This document shows, piece after piece, positions 9,401 to 18,485 of a DNA stretch of 64,000 nt (positions within the stretch are counted from its first letter, which is position 1; each line of letters starts with the position of its first letter). The DNA is from Bog-473 sp963744935 (GTDB lineage: Bacteria > Actinomycetota > Acidimicrobiia > Acidimicrobiales > RAAP-2). Under the pieces are notes generated by a model. That model made no database searches, was not told where the DNA came from, and saw nothing but the letters and a program-made list of their open reading frames with translations. The stretch spans positions 124,001-188,000 of the forward strand of contig CAVUVM010000003.1 of assembly GCA_963744935.1 (NCBI GenBank), in the 5' to 3' direction. A program made the position numbers and the translations under genes.

Positions 9401-11112
9401 ACTCCTCGGGCCGCATGCCGGGCAACCTGAACGCCACCGCGTCGGCCACGCTCGACAACGATCCGAGTAGTGCGTGGCAGCCGGGGTTCGACCTCAGCGC
9501 CGACATCGGGGCGACGCTGACCTACAACCTGACCCGGACGCAGACACTGGCCGGCTTTCCACTGACCGTGCTCGCCGATGGCCGGCACTCCGTACCGACC
9601 GTCATGACCATCTCCTCGGGCACCCAGGTCCGCACCGTCACGCTCCCGCCGATCGCCGACAGCTCCGTGCCCGGCGCGACCACCACGGTGCCGGTGCGCT
9701 TCGCCCCCCTGACGGGCTCGCAATTCGTGATCACGTTCACCGCCGTCCGGGCCGAGTACGCCAAGAACTACTACTCCACCGGGCCTCTGGCTCTGCCGCT
9801 CGGCATCGCCAAGGTCGGGATTCCCGGCGTGCAGGCCCCCCCGACGCCGGCGAGCCTCCCGGGCACCTGCGTCTCCAATCTCCTCACCATTGACGGACAG
9901 CCGATCGACGTGGCGATCGTCGGGTCCACGCAGAACGCCCTCGACAACGGCGAGGTGCAGGTGGTGCCGTGCGGCCCCGACGCCAAGGGGGTCACGCTGG
10001 CCGCCGGCCCCCACATCGTCCAGACCGCGGTCGCCCACAACCCGCCGTGCGCGAACGCGCCGTCGCTGTGCACGGGGTGGAACATCGACCAGCTCGTACT
10101 GGACTCGGCGGGCGGAGGGGTCCCCGGCCCCAGCGTGTCGGCGACCTCGGCGGGGGCACCGTCGGTCCCCCCCGTCCAGGCGGGTGCGGCCCCCAGCGTC
10201 GTCCAGCAGACTTCGCACGTCGACAGCCAGAGCGACCTCGTGTCGGGCGCGCACCAGCCCTTCGAGTTCGTGCTCGGTCAGAGCGTCGACAAGGGCTGGA
10301 AGGCGGTGGCCACGCCCGGGCCCGATGCCGCCCCGGGCTCGAAGCCGGTCGACCTCGGGACCTCCCAACTGATCGACGGGTTCGCCAACGGATGGCAGGT
10401 CACGGCGGCCGACCTCCAGCGGCTGGGAGGGTCCGACTTCACGATTCAGCTGACGTGGACGCCGCAAAAGGAGATCTGGGCCGCGCTCGCCCTCTCCGGG
10501 GCCACCCTCGCCCTCTGCCTGTTGCTCGGCTTCCTGCCGGCGCGCCCCCGGCGCTGGCTGCGAGCGAAGCTGCCCCGCCGCCTCCGCGGCGCGGCCGGTC
10601 CCGAAATGGCCGCGCTGGCCACCGAGCCCTTCGACGCCCCCACCCTGACCTTGCCCTTCTCGGCGCCACCCAAGGAGGAGCGCCAGCGTGGCTGGCTACG
10701 CGTCCCGCGCGCCCTGATCATCGGCGCGGTGAGTGCCGGGGTCGCCGCCTTGGTCGTGTCCGCACCCGACGCCCTCGTCGTCGGCGCGCTCGTGGCGCTG
10801 GGGCTCGTTGTCCCGTGGGCCCGCGTCGTCGCCCTCGCGGGAGGGGTCGCCTTCATCGTCGCCGGATGCGCCAACGTGGTCGCGGGGCAGCACGTGCACA
10901 ATTACATGCCGGGCGCCAACTGGGCCGGCACCTTCGTCCAGGCGGGCAACCTCATCTGGGCCGGCGTCGTGCTGCTGCTCGCCGACGCCGTCATCACGGG
11001 CTTCGGGCTCCGCCTGAACAAACCACTGGGCCGGCGCAAGCTCCGGGCCGGTGACCCGGGTCAGGTCGTCGACACCAGGCCGATACCACCGATCGTCGGC
11101 ATCGACGGCTGA
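6463..11112 (+). CDS. AftD-like alpha-(1->3)-arabinofuranosyltransferase (DUF3367) with discoidin-type modules
   Basis: This is a giant membrane glycosyltransferase of 1549 residues (mycobacterial AftD is about 1400). Residues about 36-436 hold a dozen membrane helices of a GT-C core, with TANTKPYLYLDPTKFL and an acidic first external loop. The long external region contains two F5/8-type-C/CBM32-like sandwiches at about 742-887 and 976-1122; the first has ENRAYSAIDNNLDTSWNTG. Several helices close the protein at about 1335-1530. AftD transfers arabinofuranose from decaprenyl-phosphoarabinose to arabinan in the wall. Here the donor is inferred. The ATG at 6463 was chosen because the upstream frame overlaps the divergent methyltransferase. 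The C-terminus faces a convergent GT4 gene. Confidence 0.8.
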   Translation: MLNSLTARLGRHAASGRHTAQASTISIPNSERRWTVGGVVVLAALAYVPMFAVRPGVITANTKPYLYLDPTKFLSQVAFLWNPTVALGTVTHEYIGYLLPMGPFFALTYVLHVPTWIAQRFWLGSILFVAGVGILYLCRTMRLRGPGPVVAALAYMLSPYFLQYASRISVILLPWSGLPFMLAFTILALRRGGWRWPALFALTVALVSGINATAIIYVGVAPVLWLIFAVAVLREATWRQAIDAALRIAILTLGACLWWMAGLFVEAAYGVNVLKYTETVPSTSATSSPSEVIRGIGYWYFYGGDSLGPWNNSAARYTQSLVLLATSYAVPFFSVLAAAFVRWRERAFFIVLIFVGLILSVGPFPFSNPTTIGRLFKSFMTNTTAGLALRSTDRATPLVLLGLVMLLGAGVTALWERITVLGLISAFLLACLVVANNPSIFNGDMIPNYLSIPAALPSYEMQAINHLNNTHQGTRVLAIPGDNFASYRWGDPLDTPQPAYLTRDFVTREQQVMGSIATADTLYAFDDPIQEDTENWNALAPMARLMSAGDVMVEYDQRYEHYGVPQPQLIALQLLHTPSGLSDPVSFGAPRPNVSAVSTLNEQDLSAPATITWPSPVVTYTVNNPRPMVRGESDQGAMIISGDAVGMNNLAGLGLLNTSSALYYSGTLDTDPSLMKNLAAQGAQLVVTDTNRKQAFRWNTLNANTGATETPDENPAKTDLSDSPVELFPGTSINSKTYASYVGAVNVTASSYGNPVSFTPENRAYSAIDNNLDTSWNTGTFVSNPTGQWWQVRFSDPVTTNHIGLVQVQRGDRTRFISKVTLSFDGKAPETVDLGKSSYGPAGQQVTFPTTSFHTLRITIDATTNDTQPPPDATAVGFAEVEIPGVHVQEVILMPTDLTSALGAASASDRLTYVMTRLRTSPYPTRSDPETTITREFQLPTARTFTISGSASLSSLLPDDEIDKLVGRTPTPADGYVSAYSSGRMPGNLNATASATLDNDPSSAWQPGFDLSADIGATLTYNLTRTQTLAGFPLTVLADGRHSVPTVMTISSGTQVRTVTLPPIADSSVPGATTTVPVRFAPLTGSQFVITFTAVRAEYAKNYYSTGPLALPLGIAKVGIPGVQAPPTPASLPGTCVSNLLTIDGQPIDVAIVGSTQNALDNGEVQVVPCGPDAKGVTLAAGPHIVQTAVAHNPPCANAPSLCTGWNIDQLVLDSAGGGVPGPSVSATSAGAPSVPPVQAGAAPSVVQQTSHVDSQSDLVSGAHQPFEFVLGQSVDKGWKAVATPGPDAAPGSKPVDLGTSQLIDGFANGWQVTAADLQRLGGSDFTIQLTWTPQKEIWAALALSGATLALCLLLGFLPARPRRWLRAKLPRRLRGAAGPEMAALATEPFDAPTLTLPFSAPPKEERQRGWLRVPRALIIGAVSAGVAALVVSAPDALVVGALVALGLVVPWARVVALAGGVAFIVAGCANVVAGQHVHNYMPGANWAGTFVQAGNLIWAGVVLLLADAVITGFGLRLNKPLGRRKLRAGDPGQVVDTRPIPPIVGIDG

Positions 11113-11172
11113 GGCTCGCCGGCTGAGGCTCGGCGGCGGTCTGGCCCGGCGCAGCCGCGAGCGGAGCCGCGC

Positions 11173-12396
11173 TCAGCGCTCGGTCGGGAGCGACGCCTCC
11201 CCGGCCAGCGCCTCGAGCGCGCGCAGGGCCGTGGCGTCCCAGGTGAACCAGCGCGACCGTGCCAGCGCGCCCTTGGACAAGCGGCTGCGCAACACGTCGT
11301 CGCGCAGGACACGACCCAGCGCGGGGCCCAGGTCGCCCACGTGGTCGACCAGGAGCCCCGAGTCTCCGTCGACGACCGCATCGGCATGGCCCACGATGGC
11401 CGTCGCCACCGCCGGAGTGCCACACGCGGCCGCCTCGGTCAGCGTCATGCCCCAGCCCTCGCGCTGCGAGCTGCTGGCGACCACCCACGCCCGTCGGTAC
11501 CACGACACCAGCTCGTCGTCAGAGACGTGACCCGGGAGCGACACCCACTCCGTCGCGCCGAGCTCGTCACGCAGCGCCTCGAGCGCAGGACGCTCGTACC
11601 CCTCGCCGACGATGACCGCCTGCAGCTCGGGCTGCTCGGCCTTCACCGCGGCCAGGGCCCGCAGCAACTCGTCGAAGCGCTTGACCGGCACGAGCCGGCC
11701 GACCGCCACCACCAAGGGCACCGGTGAGCGCTGGCCGCCCGGGGTGAACCGGCCGTCGATGCCCGGCGGCGCCACCGTGACGCGCCCGGGGGCAAGGCCG
11801 AGCAGGTCCACGATCTCGGCGCGGGACGACTCGGACAGAGTCACCACCCGGCTCTGGCGGTAGAAGCGCGGCGCGAGCCGGCGCTCGGTCAGGTCGCCGA
11901 GACGGGCCAGGGCCGGCGGCAGGACCATGCCCCACATCTCGGCGTGGACGTGGTGCAAGAAGACGAGGCGCGGGCCGCGGTACCACAGTGGGGACAAGAA
12001 GGGCATGCCGTTCCAGATCTCGACCAGCGCGTCGCCCGGCCGGTGTCCCATGCGGATGCCTTCCCAGGCTGCGCCGGGGAACACCGCGTAGCGTCCGGCG
12101 CGGCGCAGGACGCGGTACCCGTCGCGGTTGAGCGCGGCGGGTGCATTGGGCACGGCGGAGGTCCGGAAAGTGACGTCGAGCCCGGCGGCGGCCCAGCGCG
12201 ACGCGACCATGTGCGCGTGCAGCTCCGAGCCACCCGCCTCGGGGTCGTCGAGGTCACGCCAGGCCACGAAGTGGATGCGACGCAGGCCGGCGTCGGCGGC
12301 GACGGAAGCGAGAACCTCCGAGCCCGATTGGGCGACTGCGTGCGACGGTCCGTCACCGGACGCGAAGGCGGCTCCCCCCGTGTCGTCTCCACCCAT
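11173..12396 (-). CDS. GT4-family glycosyltransferase
   Basis: A 407-residue cytosolic GT-B enzyme. After a 35-residue Ala/Gly-rich leader, the N-domain starts RIHFVAWRDLDDPEAGGSE, with the G-G-S/E loop seen in GT4 enzymes. The C-domain has VVAVGRLVPVKRFDELLRA and the nucleotide-sugar-binding E-x7-E motif in REGWGMTLTEAAACGTP. It should transfer a sugar from an NDP- or GDP-sugar to a lipid-linked glycan. Its ATG lies 4 bases beyond the stop of the flippase gene on the same strand, so it is the last gene of the operon running from 21383 down to 11173. Donor and acceptor cannot be read from the sequence. Confidence 0.88.
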   Translation of the reverse strand: MGGDDTGGAAFASGDGPSHAVAQSGSEVLASVAADAGLRRIHFVAWRDLDDPEAGGSELHAHMVASRWAAAGLDVTFRTSAVPNAPAALNRDGYRVLRRAGRYAVFPGAAWEGIRMGHRPGDALVEIWNGMPFLSPLWYRGPRLVFLHHVHAEMWGMVLPPALARLGDLTERRLAPRFYRQSRVVTLSESSRAEIVDLLGLAPGRVTVAPPGIDGRFTPGGQRSPVPLVVAVGRLVPVKRFDELLRALAAVKAEQPELQAVIVGEGYERPALEALRDELGATEWVSLPGHVSDDELVSWYRRAWVVASSSQREGWGMTLTEAAACGTPAVATAIVGHADAVVDGDSGLLVDHVGDLGPALGRVLRDDVLRSRLSKGALARSRWFTWDATALRALEALAGEASLPTER

Positions 12397-12400
12397 CTGG

Positions 12401-13865
12401 TCAGGTTAGCCCTGCCGGCTCCTTGGACAACCTGACCCTGTGGACCAATGCGAAGCCAGCCACGATCACCGCGAGGACGACCGCCTGCACGAGAAGATCC
12501 ACGAACGCCGTCGCCCGGGGTGACCCGTGCACGCTCAGCACCACAACGGTGAGTGCGACGGCTCCGGCCACCAGCACGCCGCACACCCATCGGCGCCCGA
12601 CCGCTAACAGGTACATGGTCAGCACGACCGAGACGCTCAGCATGATCATGGCCACGACGAGCGGCGCCGAGCGCGTCGGAGGCCGACGTGTAGGCGTGGT
12701 GGAACACGATCTGGAGCAATGCCTGCGGCGCCGCCAGCGCCACGCCGAGCAACAGCACCGAGGGCACGCCGAGCAGCACGAGCACGACGGCCAGCTGCCG
12801 CAGCGCGTGGCCCCCTTGGCGCCAGCGGATGGCCGCTTCGGGCAGGAGGTAGCCCCCGAGCACGATGGCACCGAAGACGATCGCCTTGCTGGTGACCGAG
12901 ACCGCGGCGTAGGCGCCGCTGTGCGTGGGGTTGTCGCGCCCGACGACGAGCACGTCGACGTTCTGGAGCACCGCGACCATGGAGAGCGACACCGAGGCCA
13001 CCACCAGGTCGAGCACGACCGTGCGGCGCTCGGACCCCCCGCGGCCGAGCACGCGGTCGGGGCGGATGGCCGCCACCCAGCCTGCGGTGGCCCACAGCGG
13101 GCGGACCACGCCCCCGGACCAGACCCGCACGGCCGCCCAGCGCGCGTGGGCGGCCGCTACGACCTCTCCGATGAGCACGCCCACCGCCGCGCCGGACGGG
13201 CCGAAGCCCGCCAGCACCAGCACCAGTACGGCGACCACCCGTACGCCCATCTCCACCAGGAGGTTCACCGCGAGGGGCTGGTACGAGCGGTGGGCTTGGA
13301 GGAGGCCGCGGTCGAGCGAGAGCAAGACGAAGAACGCGGCCGCGGTGAGGATGGCCGCGATGCCGATGCCGCTCTTCTGGTTGAGGACGACGGCGACGCC
13401 GTGCCGGCTGGCGAAGACGAGGACGGCCCACGCCAGCACGAGCATGCTGCCCTGACGGTGCATGCGGCCCGCCCAGCGGCGGACCAGAAGGCCGCTGCCG
13501 TCCTCGTGCCACGTCGTCACCCTGCGCACCACGGCGACGACGACCGCGGAGCCCGGCATGGACAAGATGAGGTAGAGCCCGGTCAGCTGGTTGAGGACCC
13601 CGTAGCTGTGCGGCGAGAGCACGCGCGCCAGCGCGACGGTGAGGACGACGCTGGCGCCGTTGGCCAACACGCCGGCCGCCGCCAACGGCCCGGCCTGCAG
13701 CAGCCCGGCCCGCAGCGACTGGACGCCGGGTCTCGCCTCGTCGTCGAGAATGAGCTCCGCACCGAGATTCGGCCCCACCGCGTTGGGAGCGAGCGCCATC
13801 GCGGCGGGCACCCCCTCGACGACGAGCTCGGCCGCAGGCGCGTTCGGCGCCTCCGGCTCGCTCAC
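12401..13865 (-). CDS. MATE/Wzx-type polysaccharide flippase, frame broken once
   Basis: This is a polytopic membrane protein of the lipopolysaccharide-flippase type. A 55-residue acidic leader is followed by GPLAAAGVLANGASVVLTVA and about 12 to 14 hydrophobic helices, including the RVLSPHSYGVLNQLTGLYL loop typical of Wzx-like transporters. Near 12660-12672 the frame shifts after YTSASDALGA. The last helices (PLVVAMIMLSVSVVLTMYLL and onward) lie in the next frame, ending at 12401. Deleting one base from GGCGCCGCTC restores a 487-residue protein. The GTG start at 13863-13865 overlaps the TGA of the upstream SGNH gene as GTGA. It is inferred to flip the lipid-linked glycan made by this locus. 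Confidence 0.78.
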
Positions 13866-14929
13866 CCGCGAGCCTTGGCCGCCGCTGACTCGTCCTCCAT
13901 GCCGATTCGGTCGATCAGCGGCAGGATCTGCCGCTGCAACAACTCTCCGCCCGCGGGACTCACGTGGATGCCGTCGGGGGACCGCACGTCGATTCCGTCG
14001 AGCGTCGCCGTGTAGACGCCGTCCGGGCTGAGCATCCGGTTGAGGTCGATAACGCTGACCTCACCGGGATCGGACTGCGCCACCTGCCAGACGAGCGCGT
14101 TGTACGCCTGCGCGCGCGCGGACGTGTTCTCGGGCCAGGGCAGGCCGTCTGGTTGGCGGTCGCTGGGATCGACGTAGGGCATGGTGAACAACACCACTTT
14201 TGCACCAAACGTGTGGAAGATGGTGATGGCATCCTGCAGCTCCTGCGCCAGGTGCTGGTCCCAGGCCGGCTCCCCGATGTGCACCCACTGCCCGTCGAGC
14301 AGATGGTCGGTCACCTCCCAGCGGCCCAACCCCAGCGCCACCACCTGGGGATGCGCCTCGGCGACCAGGAACGGCCACAGCGCCCGCCAGTTGTCGCAGC
14401 CCGGGGTCGCCGGCCCGGGCGTGCCCTCGGTCAACACCTCGAGCCCCGGATCGAGGTCGCACCCCACGGTCGCATTGTCGAGCACGCTCACCCCGTAGTG
14501 AGGCCGCGCCCGGACCGAGAGGCCCATGCCGAGCGTCATGGCGATGGAGTCCCCCACGATCAGGAGCCGAAGCGGGCGCGGCCCGTACGCGCCCGCCCGC
14601 TGCAACGCTGCGCGTTCGGAAGTGGAGAGCCCAGGGGGCAGGCGCACCGCCACCCGCTCGCCGCTCGATCCCTCCGCCCGCGCCACGCCGGCTGCTCGCG
14701 CTCGCGGTCCCGGTGCCGCGCCGGCGCCCGGCGCCGTGATGCCGGCACCCAGGCAGACCGCGGCGGCCAGGCAGACCAGCATGCTCGTGGCACCCAATCG
14801 GCGGCCCCGCAGAGCCGATCGCGTCACGTCCCGCACTTTCCTCTCCGACGCCGGCCTCTCCAACGACGACCCGCGTCGATCCTGACTCCTCAGGATCGGC
14901 CCCTCGGGGTTGATGCTTGAGCATGGCAC
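13862..14929 (-). CDS. Secreted or membrane-anchored SGNH/GDSL hydrolase
   Basis: A single hydrophobic segment at about 46-66 (signal peptide or anchor) precedes an SGNH esterase domain. Block I is GDSIAMTLG at 126-134 (nucleophile Ser128). A GLGRWE block sits in the middle, and the catalytic D-x-x-H is in DGIHVSPAG near 319-327. Such enzymes remove or transfer O-acyl groups on cell-surface glycans. The ATG at 14929 gives 355 residues, but GTG codons at codons 32 or 35 would place the hydrophobic segment closer to the N-terminus and are equally possible. The stop overlaps the flippase start (GTGA). Its place in the glycan operon suggests that it modifies the exported polymer. Confidence 0.82.
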   Translation of the reverse strand: MPCSSINPEGPILRSQDRRGSSLERPASERKVRDVTRSALRGRRLGATSMLVCLAAAVCLGAGITAPGAGAAPGPRARAAGVARAEGSSGERVAVRLPPGLSTSERAALQRAGAYGPRPLRLLIVGDSIAMTLGMGLSVRARPHYGVSVLDNATVGCDLDPGLEVLTEGTPGPATPGCDNWRALWPFLVAEAHPQVVALGLGRWEVTDHLLDGQWVHIGEPAWDQHLAQELQDAITIFHTFGAKVVLFTMPYVDPSDRQPDGLPWPENTSARAQAYNALVWQVAQSDPGEVSVIDLNRMLSPDGVYTATLDGIDVRSPDGIHVSPAGGELLQRQILPLIDRIGMEDESAAAKARG

Positions 14930-14950
14930 CGCCGGCCACGCCGGCGCGCC

Positions 14951-16820
14951 TCAGCCTCGGGCCAGGGCCGACGCGGCGGAGGCCACGCAGGCCGGCGCCC
15001 GCTGCGAAAGCCGTCTCACGGCCGCCGTGCGCCTCGGCGGCTGCCACGCAGGACGAGAGCGCGCCCGCCCGGAGATGGAGCGGTCCATGGAGCGCCAGGT
15101 CGACGCCGTCCCAGACCCACGCGCCGGCCTGGAGGGTGGGCAGGCGGCCGAGCGCCGCCGTCATGAAGGCGGCGGCATAGACGGGGTCGCTGCCCTGTTG
15201 GAGGTTGGGCGCTGAGGCATTCGTGGCGACGACGACCGTGTTGACCTCCCACACGTCGAGCGCGTGGCGCACTGCGTCCAGCTGAGCCGGCGTGCCCGAC
15301 GGCGGGGCCACGCCGACGCCCAAGCCCAGGACAGTCAACACCTTGAACCCGTCGACCGCCGTGCCGGCGCGGCTCGCCACCCCTTGGGGACCGCCGCCGC
15401 CGGCCTGGCTGTAGTGCATGCGGTTGACCGCCTGCCACGACATGGCGGCCTGGACGCCCGAGAACGGTGCTGGATACGACAGGAGCACGCGCCCCGGCGG
15501 CAGCGTCGGAGCCACCGTCGTGTACCAACGCGGGAGGATCACCGGCCGCATCGCGAAGGGCAGACGCTCGCCGAAGACCACCCCCATCGGCACCAGCGCG
15601 ACGGCCGACAGCGCCAACGCGCCGAGCGCACCGCGCCAGTCGGGCAGAAGCCCGTAGACATGGTCGACGACGATGGACAGCATCACGGCGGCCGCGAGGA
15701 ACCCGATGGCCATGAAGCGTTGCTCGATCACGTTCTCGAGCACCGGCACGTGGTCGAACAGGCGGGCCGGTTCCCACTGGCCGCGCCGGATGCCCAGTGA
15801 ACAGACGCCACACACGACGAGCATGAGGCCGAAGAACCAGAGGCGGCGGTCGCGCCAGAACGCCACCAGCCCGGCCGCGAGCACGGCGAGGAGCGTCCAG
15901 CCGAGGTACGCCGCCGACGCCAGCGGCGCGCCGCTGTAGCCGCCCAGGACGAAGAAGACGTTGTGGGGCGGCGGGTAGCCCGTCGTGATGAAGCTCGAGG
16001 GGATGAAGCCGCCGATGATGCCGACGTTGGGCCACACCAGGCCCGAGAGGTGCGCCGGGCCCCCGAGCGCGAACCACACCGGCCAGACCAAGAGGACCGC
16101 ACCGACTCCAAAGCCGACGGCCAGGCCGGTGGCGGCGTGCGGGGCCAGCCGTCGCAGCGCGGCCCGGTCCCCAATCAGCGCGGCGACCACCAGGACCACG
16201 GCCCCGAACAGAGCCATCAGGGCCGTGATGGCGAGCAGCTCGGAGGAGAGGAAGAACTGCACGAAGACGAGGAGGCCGAGAAGCACGCCCGACCACGCCG
16301 CGCTGTGGCGCTGGCGCAGCAGGATCTCGTCGAGCGCGATCAGGATCAGCGGCAGCACCATGAGCGCTGCGGTCATGAGGTGCGCGAACTCGAGGCTGGT
16401 CAGCACGAAGGGCGAGAAGCCGTAGAGGAGCCCGCCCAAGAAGGCGGTCGGCGTCCAGCGGACCCAACGGCGTATCGCGATGAAGGCCGTGAACGCGGTG
16501 AGGGCCGGCACGATGGTGGCGGCGACGTTGAGCGAGGCGACCGGGCCCCAGATCCAGGTCACCGGCGCCAGCGGCAGGCTCAGGCCGGTCACCGAGGTCT
16601 GTGCCAGCAGGTTGATGCCGCCCGGGTGGAACAGTGCCGTCGAGAAGAACGGGTTGTGCCCGTGGGCCAGTGCCGTCGCCGGCCACTGGAAGAACCACAA
16701 GAACAGCGCCGGGTCCCCGCACCCGCACAGCGTGTGCGTCGTCGCACCCTGGGTCCACGCGTGGACCCAGAGCCCGAACCCGAGGGCGAGGTACACCAGC
16801 GCGACGACGGCCAGGGTCAT
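14951..16820 (-). CDS. Polytopic GT-C-like membrane protein, probable frameshift near the 3' end
   Basis: A protein of about 622 residues. It begins MTLAVVALVYLALGFGLWVH, then has an external loop with CGCGDPALFLWFFQWPATAL and HGHNPFFSTALFHPGG. About a dozen helices and a soluble C-terminal region follow. The arrangement resembles GT-C-fold glycosyltransferases that use polyprenyl-phosphate sugars, but I recognise no named family. The frame used for most of the gene runs on without a stop through the SGNH gene, which is implausible. Removing one base near 15005-15030 leads to a TGA at 14951, 22 bases before the SGNH start and in phase with the ATG at 16820. The gene starts 43 bases after the flavoprotein stop. 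Confidence 0.7.
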
Positions 16821-16863
16821 CCACCGTCGCCACCACCACCAGCGCCCCGCGTCGGGCGCCTGC

Positions 16864-18354
16864 TCAGCCAGGGTTGGTCGTGCCCGCCGTGGCGGCGGTC
16901 CGCCGCGGTAGCACGGGGGCGTCCCGTCCCGTGGACCCCGACTCGTGGTACTCCTCTTCGACGTTCACCGTCCACACGTCGTGGTCGGCCCCGAAGATGT
17001 TCTCCACCGTGAGCAGGGCCGTGTACATGGAGTGGTCCTGGTTGTTGTACTTGTGCATCCCGTTTCGACCGACGGGATGCACGTTGGGTGCCTCGGTGTC
17101 GATCCACTTGCGGATCGTCTCGACGTTCGCCTTGTAGCTGAAGTCGTAGTACGGGTAGGCCTTGGGGACGCGCACGACGTAGCCGCGCTCGACGTCGCCG
17201 TCGGCGGCCAGGCCGAGCGAGATCAGCTCCTTGGTGCCCAGCGCGATCAGCTCGTCGTCGGGCTTGTTCCACATGTCGTCGCCCTCGAAGACGAAGTACT
17301 CGAGACCGAGGCAGGTCCGACCGTCCTTGACGAGATAGGGCGACCACGACCCGTAGTTCTGGATGCGGCCGACCTCGACGTCGGTGGCGTGGATGTAGAT
17401 CCAATTGTCAGGGAAGCTGCGCGCCTCGGGGACGACCAGCGCCACGGTGAGGTAGTCGCGGTAGTGCAGGTCGTCGGCCGCCGCCACCACTTCGGGGGGC
17501 GGGGCGGGCGTGATCGTGTGCACCAGCTCGCGCATCGGCATCGTCGAGATCACGTGCGACGCGGGCACGGTGTGCTCGGTGCGCCCCTGGGTGTAGGTCA
17601 CGCTGACCGCGGCGCCGTGCTCGACGTTGATGCGGGTCAGCCGCGCCTCCATCTCTACCGTCCCTCCGGCGGCCTTCACCTTCTCTGCGCAGACCTCCCA
17701 CATCATCCCGGGCCCGTACTTGGGGTACTGGAACTCCTCGATGAGGGTGGTGATGTCCGTCTGGCCGCGCTTGGGCAGGATGGCGTTGACGACCGCCTTG
17801 CGCAGGTCGAGGTTCTTGACCCGCTGGGCGGCCCAGTCCGCCGGCATGTCCGAGACCGGCACGCCCCACACCTTCTCGGTGTAGGTCTTGAAGAAGGTGC
17901 GGTAGAGGCGCCACCCGAACCGCTTCACCAACCAGTTCTCGTAGTTCGCCTCGTCCTTGGGCGGGTGGATGCGGGACCACAAGTAGGAGAGGCCGATCAT
18001 GAACCCCTCCCAGAGCGAGAGGTTGCGCAGCACGTTGAGGGCCCGCAGCGGGTAGTCGAGGAATTTGCCCTTGTAGTAGATCCGGCTCATGCGGGGCCGC
18101 AACATGAAGTCGCCCTCGGGCAGGATCTCGTGCCAGAGGGCCTCGACCTCGTCGACCTTGGTGAAGAAGCGGTGGCCGCCCAGGTCGAAGCGCCAGCCGT
18201 CGCGCTCGACGGTGCGGCTGATGCCGCCGACGACGTCGTCGGCCTCGAGGACGAGCGGGTGCTCCCCTCGTTGGGTCAGCAGGTACGCCGCTGTCAGCCC
18301 GCCGGGACCGGCGCCGGCGATGACGACGGGTGCGGCGTCTGGTGAAGCGGCCAT
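16864..18354 (-). CDS. FAD-dependent UDP-galactopyranose-mutase-like oxidoreductase
   Basis: A 496-residue flavoprotein. The FAD dinucleotide-binding motif GAGPGG is at 14-19, followed by the acidic LVLEADDVVGG strand and the FDLGGHRFFT block that is typical of UDP-galactopyranose mutases and related protoporphyrinogen-oxidase-like enzymes. Near the C-terminus PVGRNGMHKYNNQDHSM resembles the substrate/FAD-closing segment of that group. It could interconvert pyranose and furanose forms of a UDP-sugar for the furanose-rich wall polymer implied by AftD, but the exact substrate is an inference. It is about 100 residues longer than classical Glf. The start ATG is at 18354. It sits between two GT-C-like genes of the same operon. 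Confidence 0.78.
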   Translation of the reverse strand: MAASPDAAPVVIAGAGPGGLTAAYLLTQRGEHPLVLEADDVVGGISRTVERDGWRFDLGGHRFFTKVDEVEALWHEILPEGDFMLRPRMSRIYYKGKFLDYPLRALNVLRNLSLWEGFMIGLSYLWSRIHPPKDEANYENWLVKRFGWRLYRTFFKTYTEKVWGVPVSDMPADWAAQRVKNLDLRKAVVNAILPKRGQTDITTLIEEFQYPKYGPGMMWEVCAEKVKAAGGTVEMEARLTRINVEHGAAVSVTYTQGRTEHTVPASHVISTMPMRELVHTITPAPPPEVVAAADDLHYRDYLTVALVVPEARSFPDNWIYIHATDVEVGRIQNYGSWSPYLVKDGRTCLGLEYFVFEGDDMWNKPDDELIALGTKELISLGLAADGDVERGYVVRVPKAYPYYDFSYKANVETIRKWIDTEAPNVHPVGRNGMHKYNNQDHSMYTALLTVENIFGADHDVWTVNVEEEYHESGSTGRDAPVLPRRTAATAGTTNPG

Positions 18355-18485
18355 CGAGAAGGGCAGGTTAGTGGACCCCCCGTACGTGCTCAGGGAGGCT
18401 CCGACGGCGCCCCATCAGGGTTGCAACCCCCTCGGCGAGGCGCAGGCGCCCCTCTGGTGCCTGCGCACGGGACAGCGACGTTCGC

